From Hyphomonadaceae bacterium (GTDB lineage Bacteria; Pseudomonadota; Alphaproteobacteria; Caulobacterales; Aquidulcibacteraceae), in the NCBI GenBank assembly GCA_022841905.1, contig JALHQO010000012.1, positions 1 through 64,000 on the forward strand: a stretch of 64,000 nucleotides of DNA, read 5' to 3'. The notes below the pieces were generated by a model. That model searched no databases. It had not been told where the DNA came from and saw nothing but the letters and a program-made list of their open reading frames with translations. Below, piece after piece: positions 24,555 through 34,310 of the stretch. The translations under genes and the position numbers were made by a program. The first letter of the stretch is position 1; each line of letters opens with the position of its first letter.

Positions 24555-26621
24555 CTATTGGCTTCCGGGCGCTACGCCAGGACCGATGTGCTCCTGGAAG
24601 AAGGCCAGCGATTCCGTCATCACCGTCCGCCACGCATCACCTTGATCCGGCGTGAAATAGTGATCGGTGTCGTCGAGGCGGATGAAGCGCACCGGCTTGC
24701 CGGCGCGGCGCATCGCCCGTTCCATGATCTCGCTCTGCGACACCGGCACGGTGCGATCGCGATCGCCATGGATGATCAACAGCGGAATGTTCACCCGATC
24801 GGCATTGCGCGCCGCTGAGTAGCGAACGAGCATGTCTCGGTCGCGGCTCGCATCGCCAATTGCTTCCGTCCAATACTGGTAGGAGATGCTCTGCGCGCCG
24901 CCGCCACCACCGGAGATGAGTTCGTCGTCATCGCCAAAGCGAACCCAGTCCAGCATTTCGGGCAGATCCGAGACGCCGGCGCCAGCCATTGAGCACTTGA
25001 AGAGATCGGCGTTCTCGAACGAAGCTGTGAACGCGACATAGCCGCCATACGACCAGCCGGCGACGCAGACGCGGTTGGCGTCCGTGATGCCTACGTCGAT
25101 CAAATGACGCGTGCCGTCGGCGACATCAGCCTGCATGCGCTGGCCCCACTGACGGTGACCGGCTTCCACGAAACTGCGACCGAAGCCGCCGCCGCCGCGG
25201 AAGTTGGGCTGGAAGACCGCATAGCCCTGCGCCGCAAACGACATGGCGAAGGGATCGAAACCCCAAACGTCGCGCCCTTCCGGACCGCCATGCGGCACAA
25301 CGATAGTAGGCAGATTGGTTGCGTTGGTCACGCCCGGCGGCAGCCAGAGATAGCCCCAAAGCTGGCGACCGTCGCTCGCGGTATATTCCACCACGCGCTG
25401 TGTCGGCAGCTGCGTCACTGGGATGGTGGGACGCGCTTGGATCAGACGGCTGATCGAGTTGGCATTGGTGTCGTAGAGATGGAACGTGCCCAAATCCTGC
25501 GGGCCATCGGTTTCGATCAACCACAACGAGCCATCCTCGCGAGCGCGCGAGACAAGGCGAACATTGACTTGATCGCCTAGCGTTTGAACCAAGCCATCCC
25601 ACCGCGCGCCGAATTCGTCATCCTTCGGCTCGCACGTCCAGCGATAAGCCCACCAGCACGCCGCCAAGATGCGGTTGTTTTCGGTGTCGCGAATGGCGCT
25701 CGAAACATCGAATTCCGCGTTGGTCTGCACGGTTTCGACGTATTGGCCGGTAGAGGCGTCGTAGACGTAGAGGCCGCTCGTATCCTGTCCTTCCCGGCGC
25801 GCGAGCACGAACACCTGGCCGGGCTGCAGAGCCGGGCCAACGCCCTCGAAAGTCGGACCTGAATTGGCGCCCGAGGCGCCGCGGAAGCGGATGATCTCGG
25901 TCCATGAAGATTGGCCGGGGCCGCGGCGCGACCACACAAAGCCGCGCCCGAAACCCAACACTTCCTGACGCAGAACCGGCGTTCCGGTGTTGTCGACAAC
26001 GAAGCCGATGGTGCTGTTCGTCCCCGCTTCGACCAAAGTGTGATCGCCCGTGTTGACGTTGACGCGCCAAACTTCAGCCGTCGGCGTCAGGATCAAGACG
26101 TGATCTTCGTCTTGCGGCAGCAGGCTGACGATGCTGGCTGCCGCGTAGCGCGGAACGTTTTGGTCGCCTGGGTTGTAGAGCGCGATGCGTGAGCTGCCGT
26201 CGATGCTTGTCGAGAGCACGTGCTGCATGCGGAAGAATGTCGCTTCGGCGCGCCCGGCCGTGCGGCGAGCAGAACCGGCCTGCTGGGTAACCTGCACGCG
26301 ATAAGAGTAAGCAAACACCAGCCGCTGGTCGGACTTGAACTCGACAAAGTCGATTTGCATGCCCGACTGCGATGCGAGAGCGCTCTGGATCGGCGACAGC
26401 TGACGCGTCTCACGATCAAGCACGACGAGCACGTCGCCGGTCGACTCACGCCGGATCAGCGCGATGTAGCGCCCACTGGGTGAAATGCGCAGGCCGCGCG
26501 CAAAATCGTAGCCGACGAATGCGTCGACCGCAGCGCGCGACTGCTGCGCGATCACCGGCGTGGCGGTCGTCATCGTCCACAATGCGAGCGCACAAGCCAA
26601 AGCGAAAATCGCTTTCCGCAT
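24555..26621 (-). CDS. S9-family prolyl oligopeptidase-like peptidase
   Basis: A 688-residue exported peptidase. The ATG at 26621 has GGGAGGGG upstream and gives a signal peptide (MRKAIFALACALALWTMTTA, cleavage after VIA). A beta-propeller part (about 40-400) precedes an alpha/beta hydrolase domain with nucleophile S524 in GWSYGGY, acid in HGDRDRTVP (about 619-622) and H654 in DTDHYF, the triad of dipeptidyl- or acylaminoacyl-peptidases. A family-typical FRGGGGFG lies at 474-481. It acts outside the inner membrane and may recycle peptides; the link to the FGE gene six bases downstream is only transcriptional so far. Confidence 0.9.
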   Translation of the reverse strand: MRKAIFALACALALWTMTTATPVIAQQSRAAVDAFVGYDFARGLRISPSGRYIALIRRESTGDVLVVLDRETRQLSPIQSALASQSGMQIDFVEFKSDQRLVFAYSYRVQVTQQAGSARRTAGRAEATFFRMQHVLSTSIDGSSRIALYNPGDQNVPRYAAASIVSLLPQDEDHVLILTPTAEVWRVNVNTGDHTLVEAGTNSTIGFVVDNTGTPVLRQEVLGFGRGFVWSRRGPGQSSWTEIIRFRGASGANSGPTFEGVGPALQPGQVFVLARREGQDTSGLYVYDASTGQYVETVQTNAEFDVSSAIRDTENNRILAACWWAYRWTCEPKDDEFGARWDGLVQTLGDQVNVRLVSRAREDGSLWLIETDGPQDLGTFHLYDTNANSISRLIQARPTIPVTQLPTQRVVEYTASDGRQLWGYLWLPPGVTNATNLPTIVVPHGGPEGRDVWGFDPFAMSFAAQGYAVFQPNFRGGGGFGRSFVEAGHRQWGQRMQADVADGTRHLIDVGITDANRVCVAGWSYGGYVAFTASFENADLFKCSMAGAGVSDLPEMLDWVRFGDDDELISGGGGGAQSISYQYWTEAIGDASRDRDMLVRYSAARNADRVNIPLLIIHGDRDRTVPVSQSEIMERAMRRAGKPVRFIRLDDTDHYFTPDQGDAWRTVMTESLAFFQEHIGPGVAPGSQ

Positions 26622-26681
26622 TTTTCCCCTCCCGGATCGCCTCGAAAGGCCAGCTAAAAATGCAACCAGTTGTACAATAAG

Positions 26682-26700
26682 TGACATAAGTGTTATGTCA
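26682..26700. promoter_or_regulatory. Palindromic operator, probable MarR site
   Basis: A perfect inverted repeat TGACATAA-GTG-TTATGTCA lies between the divergent S9 peptidase and MarR genes, about 50 bases before the MarR start. A second short palindrome TTGTACAA is at 26670-26677. MarR proteins commonly bind repeats of this size in such intergenic regions, so it probably controls both directions. Confidence 0.55.
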
Positions 26701-26750
26701 AGATCGACTTTGCCTAGCCTAGGCCCAGCGCACGAACAAGGAGGCGCGAC

Positions 26751-27263
26751 ATGACGGACTTCGCCGACGAGCTTGGCCCGGGCTATCTCAACCTTGTGGT
26801 GCGACGGGTGGCGCAGCGTATCGGCGCAAGCGGCGATGCGTATTTCCGTCACAAAGGCGCAGCATCCGCTGCCGCATCGACTGCCGTGCTGACCTACATC
26901 GCTCGGCACGACGGCGCCTCCATAGCCGACATCGCCGCCGCCCTAGGCTACACCCACCAAGCCGTCGCCAAAGCCGTGCAAGCCATGGAAGACGCAAAGC
27001 TCGTGCGTTCCATCGCCAGCGAAAGGGACTTGCGTAAGCGCGTTGTGTCTTTAACCCGCGAAGGGAAACGGGAAGCGGCAGAACTCGATCTGATGGCGGA
27101 AACAGCCGCTGCCGTGTTCCGCGACGTGTTCGAGGAAATTGGCGTCGACTTGTTCAAGGCGCTGCGTGATTTCGAGCGCGCCACCGACCGCGCGCCGCTA
27201 TTGGGCCGCCTGTTGGAACTCGATGCATCACCGCGGTCGCGGCGGGGCAAAGCGGGGCACTAA
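26751..27263 (+). CDS. MarR-family transcriptional regulator
   Basis: A 170-residue regulator. The winged-helix part has TAVLTYIARHDGASIADIAAALGYTHQAVAKAVQAM followed by the wing ASERDLRKRVVSLTREGKREAAEL, the classical MarR signature. A long N-terminal and C-terminal helix would make the dimer. AAGGAGGC precedes the ATG. It is divergent from the S9 peptidase gene and probably represses it through the palindrome at 26682-26700. The effector is unknown. Confidence 0.88.
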   Translation: MTDFADELGPGYLNLVVRRVAQRIGASGDAYFRHKGAASAAASTAVLTYIARHDGASIADIAAALGYTHQAVAKAVQAMEDAKLVRSIASERDLRKRVVSLTREGKREAAELDLMAETAAAVFRDVFEEIGVDLFKALRDFERATDRAPLLGRLLELDASPRSRRGKAGH

Positions 27264-28330
27264 GATCGCTGCTCGCCTGCGGCGTAAACGGCGCGCACGT
27301 GGCCGTCCGTATAGGCGAGCACACGCCGCTCGCCGCCGGGCCAGGTGTGCAGGTCGACGACGAAGCGCAAACCGTTCTCTACACCATCGGTCACTGCCTC
27401 AGGTTCCAGGCGGACCCAAACCACCGGCGCTACCGGCGTCGCTGCTGCACCGGCGGCGTGAATTGCGCCGACGATTGCTTCACGCGTCTCACGCGGCGGG
27501 TATTGCAGGAACACCGAATGATAGACGAGCGTCGCGGCATCGGGCGCGCGCGCGCTGAGTTTTTCGGCGAGCCACGCCGCGGCGTCAGCGCGTTCGACAC
27601 GCACGTCGTTGACGATTGCGAGTGCTACCGCTGCATCAAAGCGCGCCAAGCGATCGGCCTGATCTGGCCAGATGTAGGATTTGAGTTGCAGGCGCTGCGC
27701 ATCGTCTCGGATATCGAGGGGGCTGAGATCGCAGGCAGCGCGGTTGCGGACGGCGATGCTCGCATCGGTCGGCGGTGGCTCGCCCTGCCAGTCGGTGTCG
27801 ATCGCCACGTCGCTTGCTGCGCCCCACGACCAGCTCTGCGTGCGATAGCCAAACTTATCCCAGTTGAGATTAAGTCCAGCGCTGGCGCCGATCTCCAAGA
27901 GATCGACCGGACCGCTCCACGTTTTGGCAAATGCCAGGAAGCCAGCCAAAAGCGCGATCGAGCGGCGCGTTTCGTTGGTTTGCGGCGGCGATTGGATGAA
28001 GGCGTGCACCCATTCCTGCTCACGCGCGAGAAACGAGCGCGCGACGGGCCAGACCGCGTCCATTCTCCAGGTCGGCGCGCGACCAGGATAGAGCGCGCCG
28101 AGCGCGGGATCGCGCCGGGTGAGCACCGCTGCGTGCAACGCGCCGGCGAGCCGCAACGCCAGCGCATCGGCGCGCGGGTTGGTGCTCCAATCAGCCAGCA
28201 GCGCCGCAACCGGACCGTCAGCACCCAAGTCTCGCGCCATTTCCATTATCAGCGCGCCAGTGAAGGGCGAGCCGTATTCGGTGCAGAATCCGGCCTGCTC
28301 CCGGAAATGCGCGAGGATGCGCTCCTTCAC
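27260..28330 (-). CDS. DUF2332 family protein
   Basis: A 356-residue protein of DUF2332. The start is the GTG at 28330, whose GTGA overlaps the thiolase stop; the frame is open further but that part is antisense to the thiolase. Characteristic parts are HFREQAGFCTEYGSPFTGALI at the N-terminus, a glycine-rich segment LLEIGASAGLNLNWDKFGY in the middle, which resembles the SAM-binding loop of methyltransferases, and VYHSVFLQYPP later. A methyltransferase-like activity is possible but unproven. It ends a leftward operon with thiolase, thioesterase and mnmA. Confidence 0.8.
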   Translation of the reverse strand: MKERILAHFREQAGFCTEYGSPFTGALIMEMARDLGADGPVAALLADWSTNPRADALALRLAGALHAAVLTRRDPALGALYPGRAPTWRMDAVWPVARSFLAREQEWVHAFIQSPPQTNETRRSIALLAGFLAFAKTWSGPVDLLEIGASAGLNLNWDKFGYRTQSWSWGAASDVAIDTDWQGEPPPTDASIAVRNRAACDLSPLDIRDDAQRLQLKSYIWPDQADRLARFDAAVALAIVNDVRVERADAAAWLAEKLSARAPDAATLVYHSVFLQYPPRETREAIVGAIHAAGAAATPVAPVVWVRLEPEAVTDGVENGLRFVVDLHTWPGGERRVLAYTDGHVRAVYAAGEQRS

Positions 28331-29490
28331 GCGCGCTCCACCGCGAGCGCAATGCCTTCGCCGCCGCCGATACAGAGCGACGCGACGCCGCGCTTGGCGT
28401 TCTGCGTCTCCATGGCGGCGAGCAACGTCACCAAAATACGTGCGCCGGAGGCGCCGATGGGGTGGCCCAGCGCGCAGGCGCCGCCATTGACGTTGATGAT
28501 GTCGTGGCTGATGCCGAGCTCTTTCATCGCGATCATCGGCACGATGGCGAAGGCTTCGTTGATTTCCCAGAGATCGACCTCGCTCGTCCTCCAACCCGCG
28601 CGCGCGAGCGCTTTCTGGATCGCGGGCACCGGCGCGCTTGTGAACTTCGACGGCTCTTGCGCGTGCGAGCTCTGCGCGACGATCGTCGCGATGATCTTAC
28701 GCCCCTGCTTCTCCGCATCGCTGCGGCGCATCAGCACCAGCGCTGCCGCACCGTCCGAGATAGCGGAAGCGTTGGCGGCGGTGACCGTGCCGTCCGGGGT
28801 AAAAGCCGGCTTAAGCGACGGAATCTTATCGGGGCGCGCCTTGCGCGGGAGTTCGTCGGTGTCGAGCGCGCCGGCTTTGGTTTCGATCGCCGCGATCTCG
28901 CGCTTGAAGCGGCCTTCCGTTGTGGCGCTCTGTGCGCGGCGGAGCGTCTCGAGTGCATATGCATCCTGAGATTCCCGCGAGAACTGATACTCCTTCGCCG
29001 CTTGGTCGGCATATACGCCCATCGCCAGACCTTCATACGCATCTTCGAGACCATCGAGCGCCATGTGATCGAAGAGTTTGTCGTGACCATACTTCTGGCC
29101 TGCCCGATGCTTCGACATCAGGAACGGCGCGCGCGTCATGCTCTCCATGCCGCCAGCGATCACCGTATCGCTTTCGCCAGAGAGCAAAGCTTGGCGCGCC
29201 ATGGCGACGGCCTGGAGGCCCGAACCGCACATCTTGTTCAAAGTCACGGCTTGCGTGCCCTTATCCAAGCCCGCCTTCAGCGCAGCTTGCCGCGCGGGTG
29301 CCTGGCCGAGGCCGGCGGAAAGCACGTTGCCCATGAAAATCGTGTCGGCGCCAGCAACACCCGCTTCTTTCACAGCAGCCTTCACGGCCACTGCGCCGAG
29401 CTCGGAAGCGGAAAGATTGGCAAGCTCGCCGAGCAGGCCGCCCATCGGCGTGCGCGCCATGCCGACGATGACGATGTCTTCTTGGCTCAT
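28327..29490 (-). CDS. Acetyl-CoA C-acetyltransferase (thiolase)
   Basis: A 387-residue biosynthetic-type thiolase. Active residues: cysteine in LNKMCGSGLQAV (about 89), histidines in INEAFAIVP and GHPIGASGAR, second cysteine in SLCIGGGEG close to the end. The central loop region has MESMTRAPFLM, typical for acetoacetyl-CoA thiolase of the PhaA/AtoB kind. It makes or splits acetoacetyl-CoA in polyhydroxyalkanoate or fatty acid metabolism. It shares a base with the thioesterase stop upstream. Confidence 0.92.
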   Translation of the reverse strand: MSQEDIVIVGMARTPMGGLLGELANLSASELGAVAVKAAVKEAGVAGADTIFMGNVLSAGLGQAPARQAALKAGLDKGTQAVTLNKMCGSGLQAVAMARQALLSGESDTVIAGGMESMTRAPFLMSKHRAGQKYGHDKLFDHMALDGLEDAYEGLAMGVYADQAAKEYQFSRESQDAYALETLRRAQSATTEGRFKREIAAIETKAGALDTDELPRKARPDKIPSLKPAFTPDGTVTAANASAISDGAAALVLMRRSDAEKQGRKIIATIVAQSSHAQEPSKFTSAPVPAIQKALARAGWRTSEVDLWEINEAFAIVPMIAMKELGISHDIINVNGGACALGHPIGASGARILVTLLAAMETQNAKRGVASLCIGGGEGIALAVERA

Positions 29491-29960
29491 TACTTCTTCT
29501 CCGGACGGATGATCATGCAGGTGGAGGTGCCGTGAGCGTAGAGCTTACCGTTCATGTCGGTTAGCTTGCCTTCGGATGTGATGAGTGTGCGGCCCCGCGC
29601 AAGCACGCGGCCTTCAGCGCGCAGGCGGCCCGTGTCCGCTCTAATCGGGCGCACGAAATTCACTTTCGTCTCGACGCTGCCGTACCCGACACCGGCTGGA
29701 AGCAATGTGTGCCCCGCGCAACCGCAGCAACTATCGATGATCGTCAACGCCCAGCCGCCGTGCACCACGCCCATCGGATTGAGCACGCGATCGCTGGGCT
29801 CGCCTTCGAAGGCCGCAAAGCCCTCCTCTACCTCGACCAGCCTGAAACCCATCGTGGCGCCAATGGTCGGTGGCGCGAATTTGCCGGCTATCAAGAGCCT
29901 CAGTGCTTCGAGGCCCGGCAGCGCCATTAGTTCGGCAGAGTCCGTGTTCGCCATTGTCAC
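29490..29960 (-). CDS. PaaI-like hotdog thioesterase
   Basis: A 156-residue single hotdog-domain protein that hydrolyses acyl-CoA thioesters. [21 protein letters not shown] contains the HGG motif and the acidic residue of the PaaI active site, and [10 protein letters not shown] is the following strand. The GTG at 29960 overlaps the mnmA stop as GTGA; the ATG at 29954 is an equally good start. It is coupled on both sides, to mnmA and to thiolase. Substrate may be an aromatic or medium-chain acyl-CoA. Confidence 0.85.
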   Translation of the reverse strand: MTMANTDSAELMALPGLEALRLLIAGKFAPPTIGATMGFRLVEVEEGFAAFEGEPSDRVLNPMGVVHGGWALTIIDSCCGCAGHTLLPAGVGYGSVETKVNFVRPIRADTGRLRAEGRVLARGRTLITSEGKLTDMNGKLYAHGTSTCMIIRPEKK

Positions 29961-31123
29961 TCCGTCGCCGCGATCCAGCCGCCGCCGAGCACGCGCGTCG
30001 AGCCCGGATCATAAAACACCGCAGCTTGGCCCGGCGCTACGCCTTCTTCCGGAACGTCAAGCAAGACCGCCCATCCCGCGCCGATGCTGAGACGCGCTGG
30101 AATCGGCGGCCGGGTCGAGCGCACGCGGACCAGAATTGGCCGGGCATCGAGTTCGTCTTCGGCCGTCACCGCTTCGCCAATCCAGTTCACATCTTTCAAC
30201 GCAATCCGGTTTACACCCAAAGCCTCACGCGGGCCGACGATGACACGCTTGTTGGCGGCGTCGAGTTTCACCACAAACAAGGGCTCGCCAGTGGCGACAC
30301 CGAGTCCGCGGCGTTGGCCGACGGTAAAATTGATGACGCCATTGTGCTCGCCCATCACACGGCCATCGACGTGGACGATCTCACCAGGCTCAATGGAGCC
30401 CGGACGCAGCTTTTCGACGATGTCTTGATACTTGCCATTCGGCACGAAGCAGATGTCCTGGCTGTCCGGCTTTTCGGCGACGCGCAGACCAAGTTCGTTC
30501 GCGAGCGAGCGCGTTTCGCTTTTCGGCAAACCACCGAGCGGAAAACGTAGAAAGTCGAGCTGTGCGCGCGTGGTGGCGAATAGGAAATAGGTTTGGTCTT
30601 TGCCGGGATCGGCGGCGCGATGAAGCTCGGCGCCGCTGGCGCCTTCGATGCGTTGCACGTAGTGCCCCGTCGCCAAGCAATCGGCGCCGAGATCTTCGGC
30701 TACGCGCTTCAGATCTTTGAACTTCACGGTTTGATTGCAGCGCACGCACGGAATTGGCGTCGCGCCGGCGAGATAGGTGTCGGCGAAATCTTCCATCACG
30801 GCGTGACGAAAGCGGCTCTCATAGTCGAGTACATAATGGGGAAAGCCACAGGCATCGGCGACGCGGCGCGCATCGTGGATGTCCTGCCCCGCGCAGCACG
30901 CGCCCGGCTTATTCACCGCCGCGCCGTGATCATAGAGCTGCAGCGTGACGCCGACGACGTCGTAGCCCTCGCGCTTCAGCATGGCCGCGACCACGGAGGA
31001 ATCGACGCCGCCAGACATCGCCGCTACGACGCGGGTGTCGCGCGGCGCCTTGGCGAAGCCCAACGAATTGAGGGCTCGGGTGCTTGGGGTGTCCGCGCGC
31101 GACGGCGCGGTGAGGGTTGTCAT
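29957..31123 (-). CDS. mnmA: tRNA 2-thiouridylase MnmA
   Basis: A 388-residue enzyme that puts sulfur on the wobble uridine of tRNA-Lys, Glu and Gln. The ATP-binding PP loop is SGGVDSS (37-43), the catalytic cysteines are C127 in IPCVRCNQ and C226 in SQDICFVP, the two that form the persulfide and disulfide in the family. The fold's GKDQTYFLF and [11 protein letters not shown] are also present. Alphaproteobacterial MnmA often has a 25-30 residue N-terminal extension as seen here. A hairpin just upstream holds part of the ribosome-binding site. Confidence 0.95.
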   Translation of the reverse strand: MTTLTAPSRADTPSTRALNSLGFAKAPRDTRVVAAMSGGVDSSVVAAMLKREGYDVVGVTLQLYDHGAAVNKPGACCAGQDIHDARRVADACGFPHYVLDYESRFRHAVMEDFADTYLAGATPIPCVRCNQTVKFKDLKRVAEDLGADCLATGHYVQRIEGASGAELHRAADPGKDQTYFLFATTRAQLDFLRFPLGGLPKSETRSLANELGLRVAEKPDSQDICFVPNGKYQDIVEKLRPGSIEPGEIVHVDGRVMGEHNGVINFTVGQRRGLGVATGEPLFVVKLDAANKRVIVGPREALGVNRIALKDVNWIGEAVTAEDELDARPILVRVRSTRPPIPARLSIGAGWAVLLDVPEEGVAPGQAAVFYDPGSTRVLGGGWIAATE

Positions 31124-31136
31124 CTTGCCTGCTCCC

Positions 31137-31157
31137 CTCCGGGTTCAAGGCCCGGAG
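31137..31157 (-). promoter_or_regulatory. Hairpin covering the mnmA ribosome site
   Basis: CTCCGGG (31137-31143) and CCCGGAG (31151-31157) form a seven-pair stem with a seven-base loop between flgL and mnmA. In the minus-strand transcript the 3' arm is GGAG and continues into GGGGAG, the mnmA ribosome site. It may weaken translation or act as a weak terminator after flgL; no U run follows it. Confidence 0.4.
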
Positions 31158-31166
31158 CGAATTTTA

Positions 31167-32093
31167 CTATCTCAGATAGTTCAGCAGGCTCACATTTGAA
31201 AGCTCGGAAAACGTCTTGGCGGCAGCTTCGTACTGCACCAGCAGCGAATTCAGCTGAATGGAGATTTCGGCGACGTCAGCGTCAGCCTGTTCGCCAATCT
31301 CCTTGACCAGCAGATTAGAGCGCTCTTGCAGGCGCACGCGCTCTTGTTCGAAGCGGTTCTGTAACTGGCCGGCGCGCCCCTGTTCGGTATCGAAGCGGCT
31401 GCCTTGCTGATCGAGCTGATCGGCAATGTTTTGAAGTGTCGTGCGGTCGGCGGCGCTGATCGGCTGGCCGATCGTGCCGCCATGAGAGTCGATCAGATTG
31501 GCGAGCGACTTCAGCGTATCGAACAAGCCGGTCGAAAGTTCTGAGGCCTTGGCAGAGAGCGAGACTGGCTCGCCGGCGCCGATATCGATGGTCTGATGGC
31601 GCGTCGCTTCATCGAAGATATCACTGGTGCTGGCTGCTGCCTGCAATTGGTCGAGCGTGGTGATGGTGACGGGGCGGCCGTCTTGCCGCTCACCGGCGAA
31701 CATCGGTTGGCCGTTCCAGGTCTCATTCAGCGCCGAGACTATGCTCGAAAAGCTGAGTTCGAGTTCTATGGCGATGCCGCGGCCGTCATTCGAGCTGATC
31801 GCATCACGGATCGATTGCGCCAGCAAGCCAGACGATTCCCCGACTTGACCGAGCGCGGCCGCTTGCACGCCAAAGCGCGCGGTGAGCTGATTGAGCATGG
31901 AGCCGCGTGCATCGGCGCTGGCGCGCATGCTCTGGGCGCTGAGCAGCCGGCTCGACGCGCCGCCAAAGCCAAGCAAATCCTTTGCCTTGGCGCCGGACGC
32001 GACTTGAGACTGCAGGTCCGACAACTCGCGCGTGATGCGGCGAATGTCGAGCTGCGCTTGCGTCGAGAACCGAAGTGTTAACGCGCCGCTCAT
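31167..32093 (-). CDS. flgL: Flagellar hook-associated protein FlgL
   Basis: A 308-residue flagellin-like junction protein that connects hook and filament. The N-terminus (FSTQAQLDIRRITRELSDLQSQVASG, about residues 9-34) and the C-terminus (QADADVAEISIQLNSLLVQYEAAAKTFSELSN) form the coiled-coil D0/D1 part typical of FlgL and flagellin. It follows flgK with a 13-base gap, as usual, and shares its sigma-54 promoter. Confidence 0.88.
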   Translation of the reverse strand: MSGALTLRFSTQAQLDIRRITRELSDLQSQVASGAKAKDLLGFGGASSRLLSAQSMRASADARGSMLNQLTARFGVQAAALGQVGESSGLLAQSIRDAISSNDGRGIAIELELSFSSIVSALNETWNGQPMFAGERQDGRPVTITTLDQLQAAASTSDIFDEATRHQTIDIGAGEPVSLSAKASELSTGLFDTLKSLANLIDSHGGTIGQPISAADRTTLQNIADQLDQQGSRFDTEQGRAGQLQNRFEQERVRLQERSNLLVKEIGEQADADVAEISIQLNSLLVQYEAAAKTFSELSNVSLLNYLR

Positions 32094-32106
32094 CAGCGCC
32101 TACTCC

Positions 32107-34260
32107 TTAGCGATAGCCAATGGACATGAGGATATCGAGCATGTCCGTTGCGGCTTGAATGACGCGCGCGGCGGCGGCGTACGAGTTCTGATACGTCGTC
32201 ATCTTCAACAATTCGTCATCAAGGCTGACGCCTTCGATCTGAGCGCGGCGATCGGCGGCCGCGGTCGCTACCGCCGCCGAACCGATCTCGGCGCGCTGCG
32301 CATCGGCCGCCAGGCGCCCTGCTTCACCGCCGAGGCGCGCGGCATAAACGGCGAGCGTCGTCGATTGCGCCGTGAGGAAACCGGCGGCGTCGAAGCTGCG
32401 CACCGAGTCACGCGCGCCGACCAAAGCCGACGCGCCGCGATTGTCGCCGCCTTCGATCACACGCGCACCGATCGCGGCAGTGAGGTCAGGTCTCCCGACC
32501 GCCAAACGGCCCGGATTTGCGGCAATCTGATCCTCGACGCTCGTTTCAAGTGCACGACCGGCGGTGGCGCTTTGAGAGAGGCCATGTAGCGACGTGAATG
32601 AGACGCCAGTCGAGCCGCGCTGCGTGGAGTCGCCAACAAGCGCCACTTGGTAATTCGGGCCAGGCGTAAAGCTGACCCGGCCGGTGGCGGAATCCAGCGA
32701 AAACGAGCCGAATTCGCCGAGTCCCGTGCCGTTGGTGTTTAAAGCCGCAAGCAGACCGTCCCAATCGGCGCCGGGCGCCGCGAGCAATCCAGAGATCGAA
32801 ACTGTACGCGTCGCGACCGAGCGGCCGAGCGTATCGCGCACTTGATACGTGATCTCACCGCCCGCCTGGAGACCGTGCAAATCACTCCCCTGCACGCCGC
32901 TTTCGAAGAAGAGCGGCGTAGGACGCGAGACGAGATCGTTGAGGCCGAAGAAATGCGAGAAGCCGCGCGCAGCGCGGTCAGCGGGATCGGCGCTGTCCTG
33001 CTGGATGACGAGGCCGCCACTGTTTGAGACGTTGAGCGATAGCACGCCGCCGCTAAACGACGCCGAGCCGGACGGCACGGTTGCACCCAGCGCGGCGTTC
33101 AGCGCGTTGGTGAAGTCGGCAATCGTGCCGCCAGCAAAGCTGAAACTGCCAGCCGGCGCCTCGGCAGTGATCGTCTGTGCGTCGAAGTCGATACTGAGCC
33201 GCTCGCGCAGATTGCCGGTGACGTCGGTGACGGCAACCGTGGCTTGGCCGGTGAAACCGAGCGCATCGGTCGCGAGCAAGCCGGTTTGACGACCGACCAG
33301 ATTGCCGACGGGCGGCGACGATGCGTTCTCGTTGTGAACTTCGTTCAGCGCATCGGCGAGCGCGCCAGCAAAGCCGCCGAGCGCTTCTGTCAAACCAACC
33401 AAGTCCTGGTCGCGCACTTGCAGTAGGCCTTTGATCTCGCCACCGAGCAAGAAAGGTTCGAGATTGGATTGCGTGCCGAGGTGTTCGTTGATCTTGATCG
33501 TGCCGTGCGTCGTGAACGGCGACGAGTTGGGCGAATACGAGATGGTCGCCGCCGTCACGCCGACGAGCAACGCACCGCCGCTGGTGCGCACGTGGACTCC
33601 GCCATCTGTTTGCGGCGATACGCGCACGTCCAATAACGACGAAAGCTGATCGATCAGCGCCGACTGCGCGTTCTCGGCGCCGCTGGCATCGGCGCCGGCG
33701 CGTTTGGTAAGGCGTATCTCATCATTGAGCTGCGCGATCCTGTTCATCAGGCTCTGCGCTTCATCAACGGAGTCACCGATGCGTTGATCGGCTTCGGCGA
33801 TCAGATCTTGTAGCGACTCACCGATGCGGCCAACTTCGGAGTACATCGTCTGCAACGTGCTGACGGCATCGACACGGCGCAGCGTCGAGCCTGGATCGAC
33901 GCCAATCTCCGTCATCGCCGACCAGAAATCGTCGAGCGTTGCGAACATCGACGTTTCGCTGGCGGGGTCGCCGAAGTTCGATTGCGCGCGCGCCAGAATA
34001 TCAGAGCGCGCCGCCGCTGCGCCGCGTGCGGCCTCGGCGATATAGCTGGCGGTGGCGAGGAAGCGATCGGCCGCGCGCTTAATCGCGACGACCTCGACAC
34101 CCGCGCCCGCGCCCATGTCGGAGCGCGGCGCGAGAACCAGGTCGGTGCGGACGTAGCCGGGCGTGTTGGCGTTGGAGATGTTCTGCGAAACGGTGGTCAT
34201 ACCCGACTGCGCCGCGCGCATGCCGGAGAGGCCGGAGAGAAGGACGCTACTGATCGTCAT
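32107..34260 (-). CDS. flgK: Flagellar hook-associated protein FlgK
   Basis: A 717-residue protein that builds the first hook-filament junction. The N-terminus has SGMRAAQSGMTTVSQNISNANTPGYVRTDLVL, the family signature, and the C-terminus has LLKMTTYQNSYAAAARVIQAATDMLDILMSIG, shared with other axial proteins. The length is above that of enteric FlgK but normal for alphaproteobacteria, with a beta-rich insert in the centre. It diverges from fliK; the intergenic sequence has a sigma-54 promoter on this strand at 34428-34442 and ftr sites for FlbD. Confidence 0.92.
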   Translation of the reverse strand: MTISSVLLSGLSGMRAAQSGMTTVSQNISNANTPGYVRTDLVLAPRSDMGAGAGVEVVAIKRAADRFLATASYIAEAARGAAAARSDILARAQSNFGDPASETSMFATLDDFWSAMTEIGVDPGSTLRRVDAVSTLQTMYSEVGRIGESLQDLIAEADQRIGDSVDEAQSLMNRIAQLNDEIRLTKRAGADASGAENAQSALIDQLSSLLDVRVSPQTDGGVHVRTSGGALLVGVTAATISYSPNSSPFTTHGTIKINEHLGTQSNLEPFLLGGEIKGLLQVRDQDLVGLTEALGGFAGALADALNEVHNENASSPPVGNLVGRQTGLLATDALGFTGQATVAVTDVTGNLRERLSIDFDAQTITAEAPAGSFSFAGGTIADFTNALNAALGATVPSGSASFSGGVLSLNVSNSGGLVIQQDSADPADRAARGFSHFFGLNDLVSRPTPLFFESGVQGSDLHGLQAGGEITYQVRDTLGRSVATRTVSISGLLAAPGADWDGLLAALNTNGTGLGEFGSFSLDSATGRVSFTPGPNYQVALVGDSTQRGSTGVSFTSLHGLSQSATAGRALETSVEDQIAANPGRLAVGRPDLTAAIGARVIEGGDNRGASALVGARDSVRSFDAAGFLTAQSTTLAVYAARLGGEAGRLAADAQRAEIGSAAVATAAADRRAQIEGVSLDDELLKMTTYQNSYAAAARVIQAATDMLDILMSIGYR

Positions 34261-34289
34261 TGGCCGGCCTCCGGCAGAAAGCGCCGCCC

Positions 34290-34310
34290 ACCCGGCCAGA
34301 TTTGCCGGGT
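34290..34310. promoter_or_regulatory. ftr-like FlbD site 1
   Basis: ACCCGGC and GCCGGGT stand seven bases apart, an inverted repeat like the Caulobacter ftr enhancer. Its 16 central bases are repeated exactly at site 3 (34476-34491). It lies in the flgK leader. Confidence 0.55.

Noticed and set aside
26622-26909. Upstream extension of the S9 peptidase to 26909
   Set aside because: It runs antisense through the MarR gene and promoter; the ATG at 26621 gives a clear signal peptide and ribosome site.
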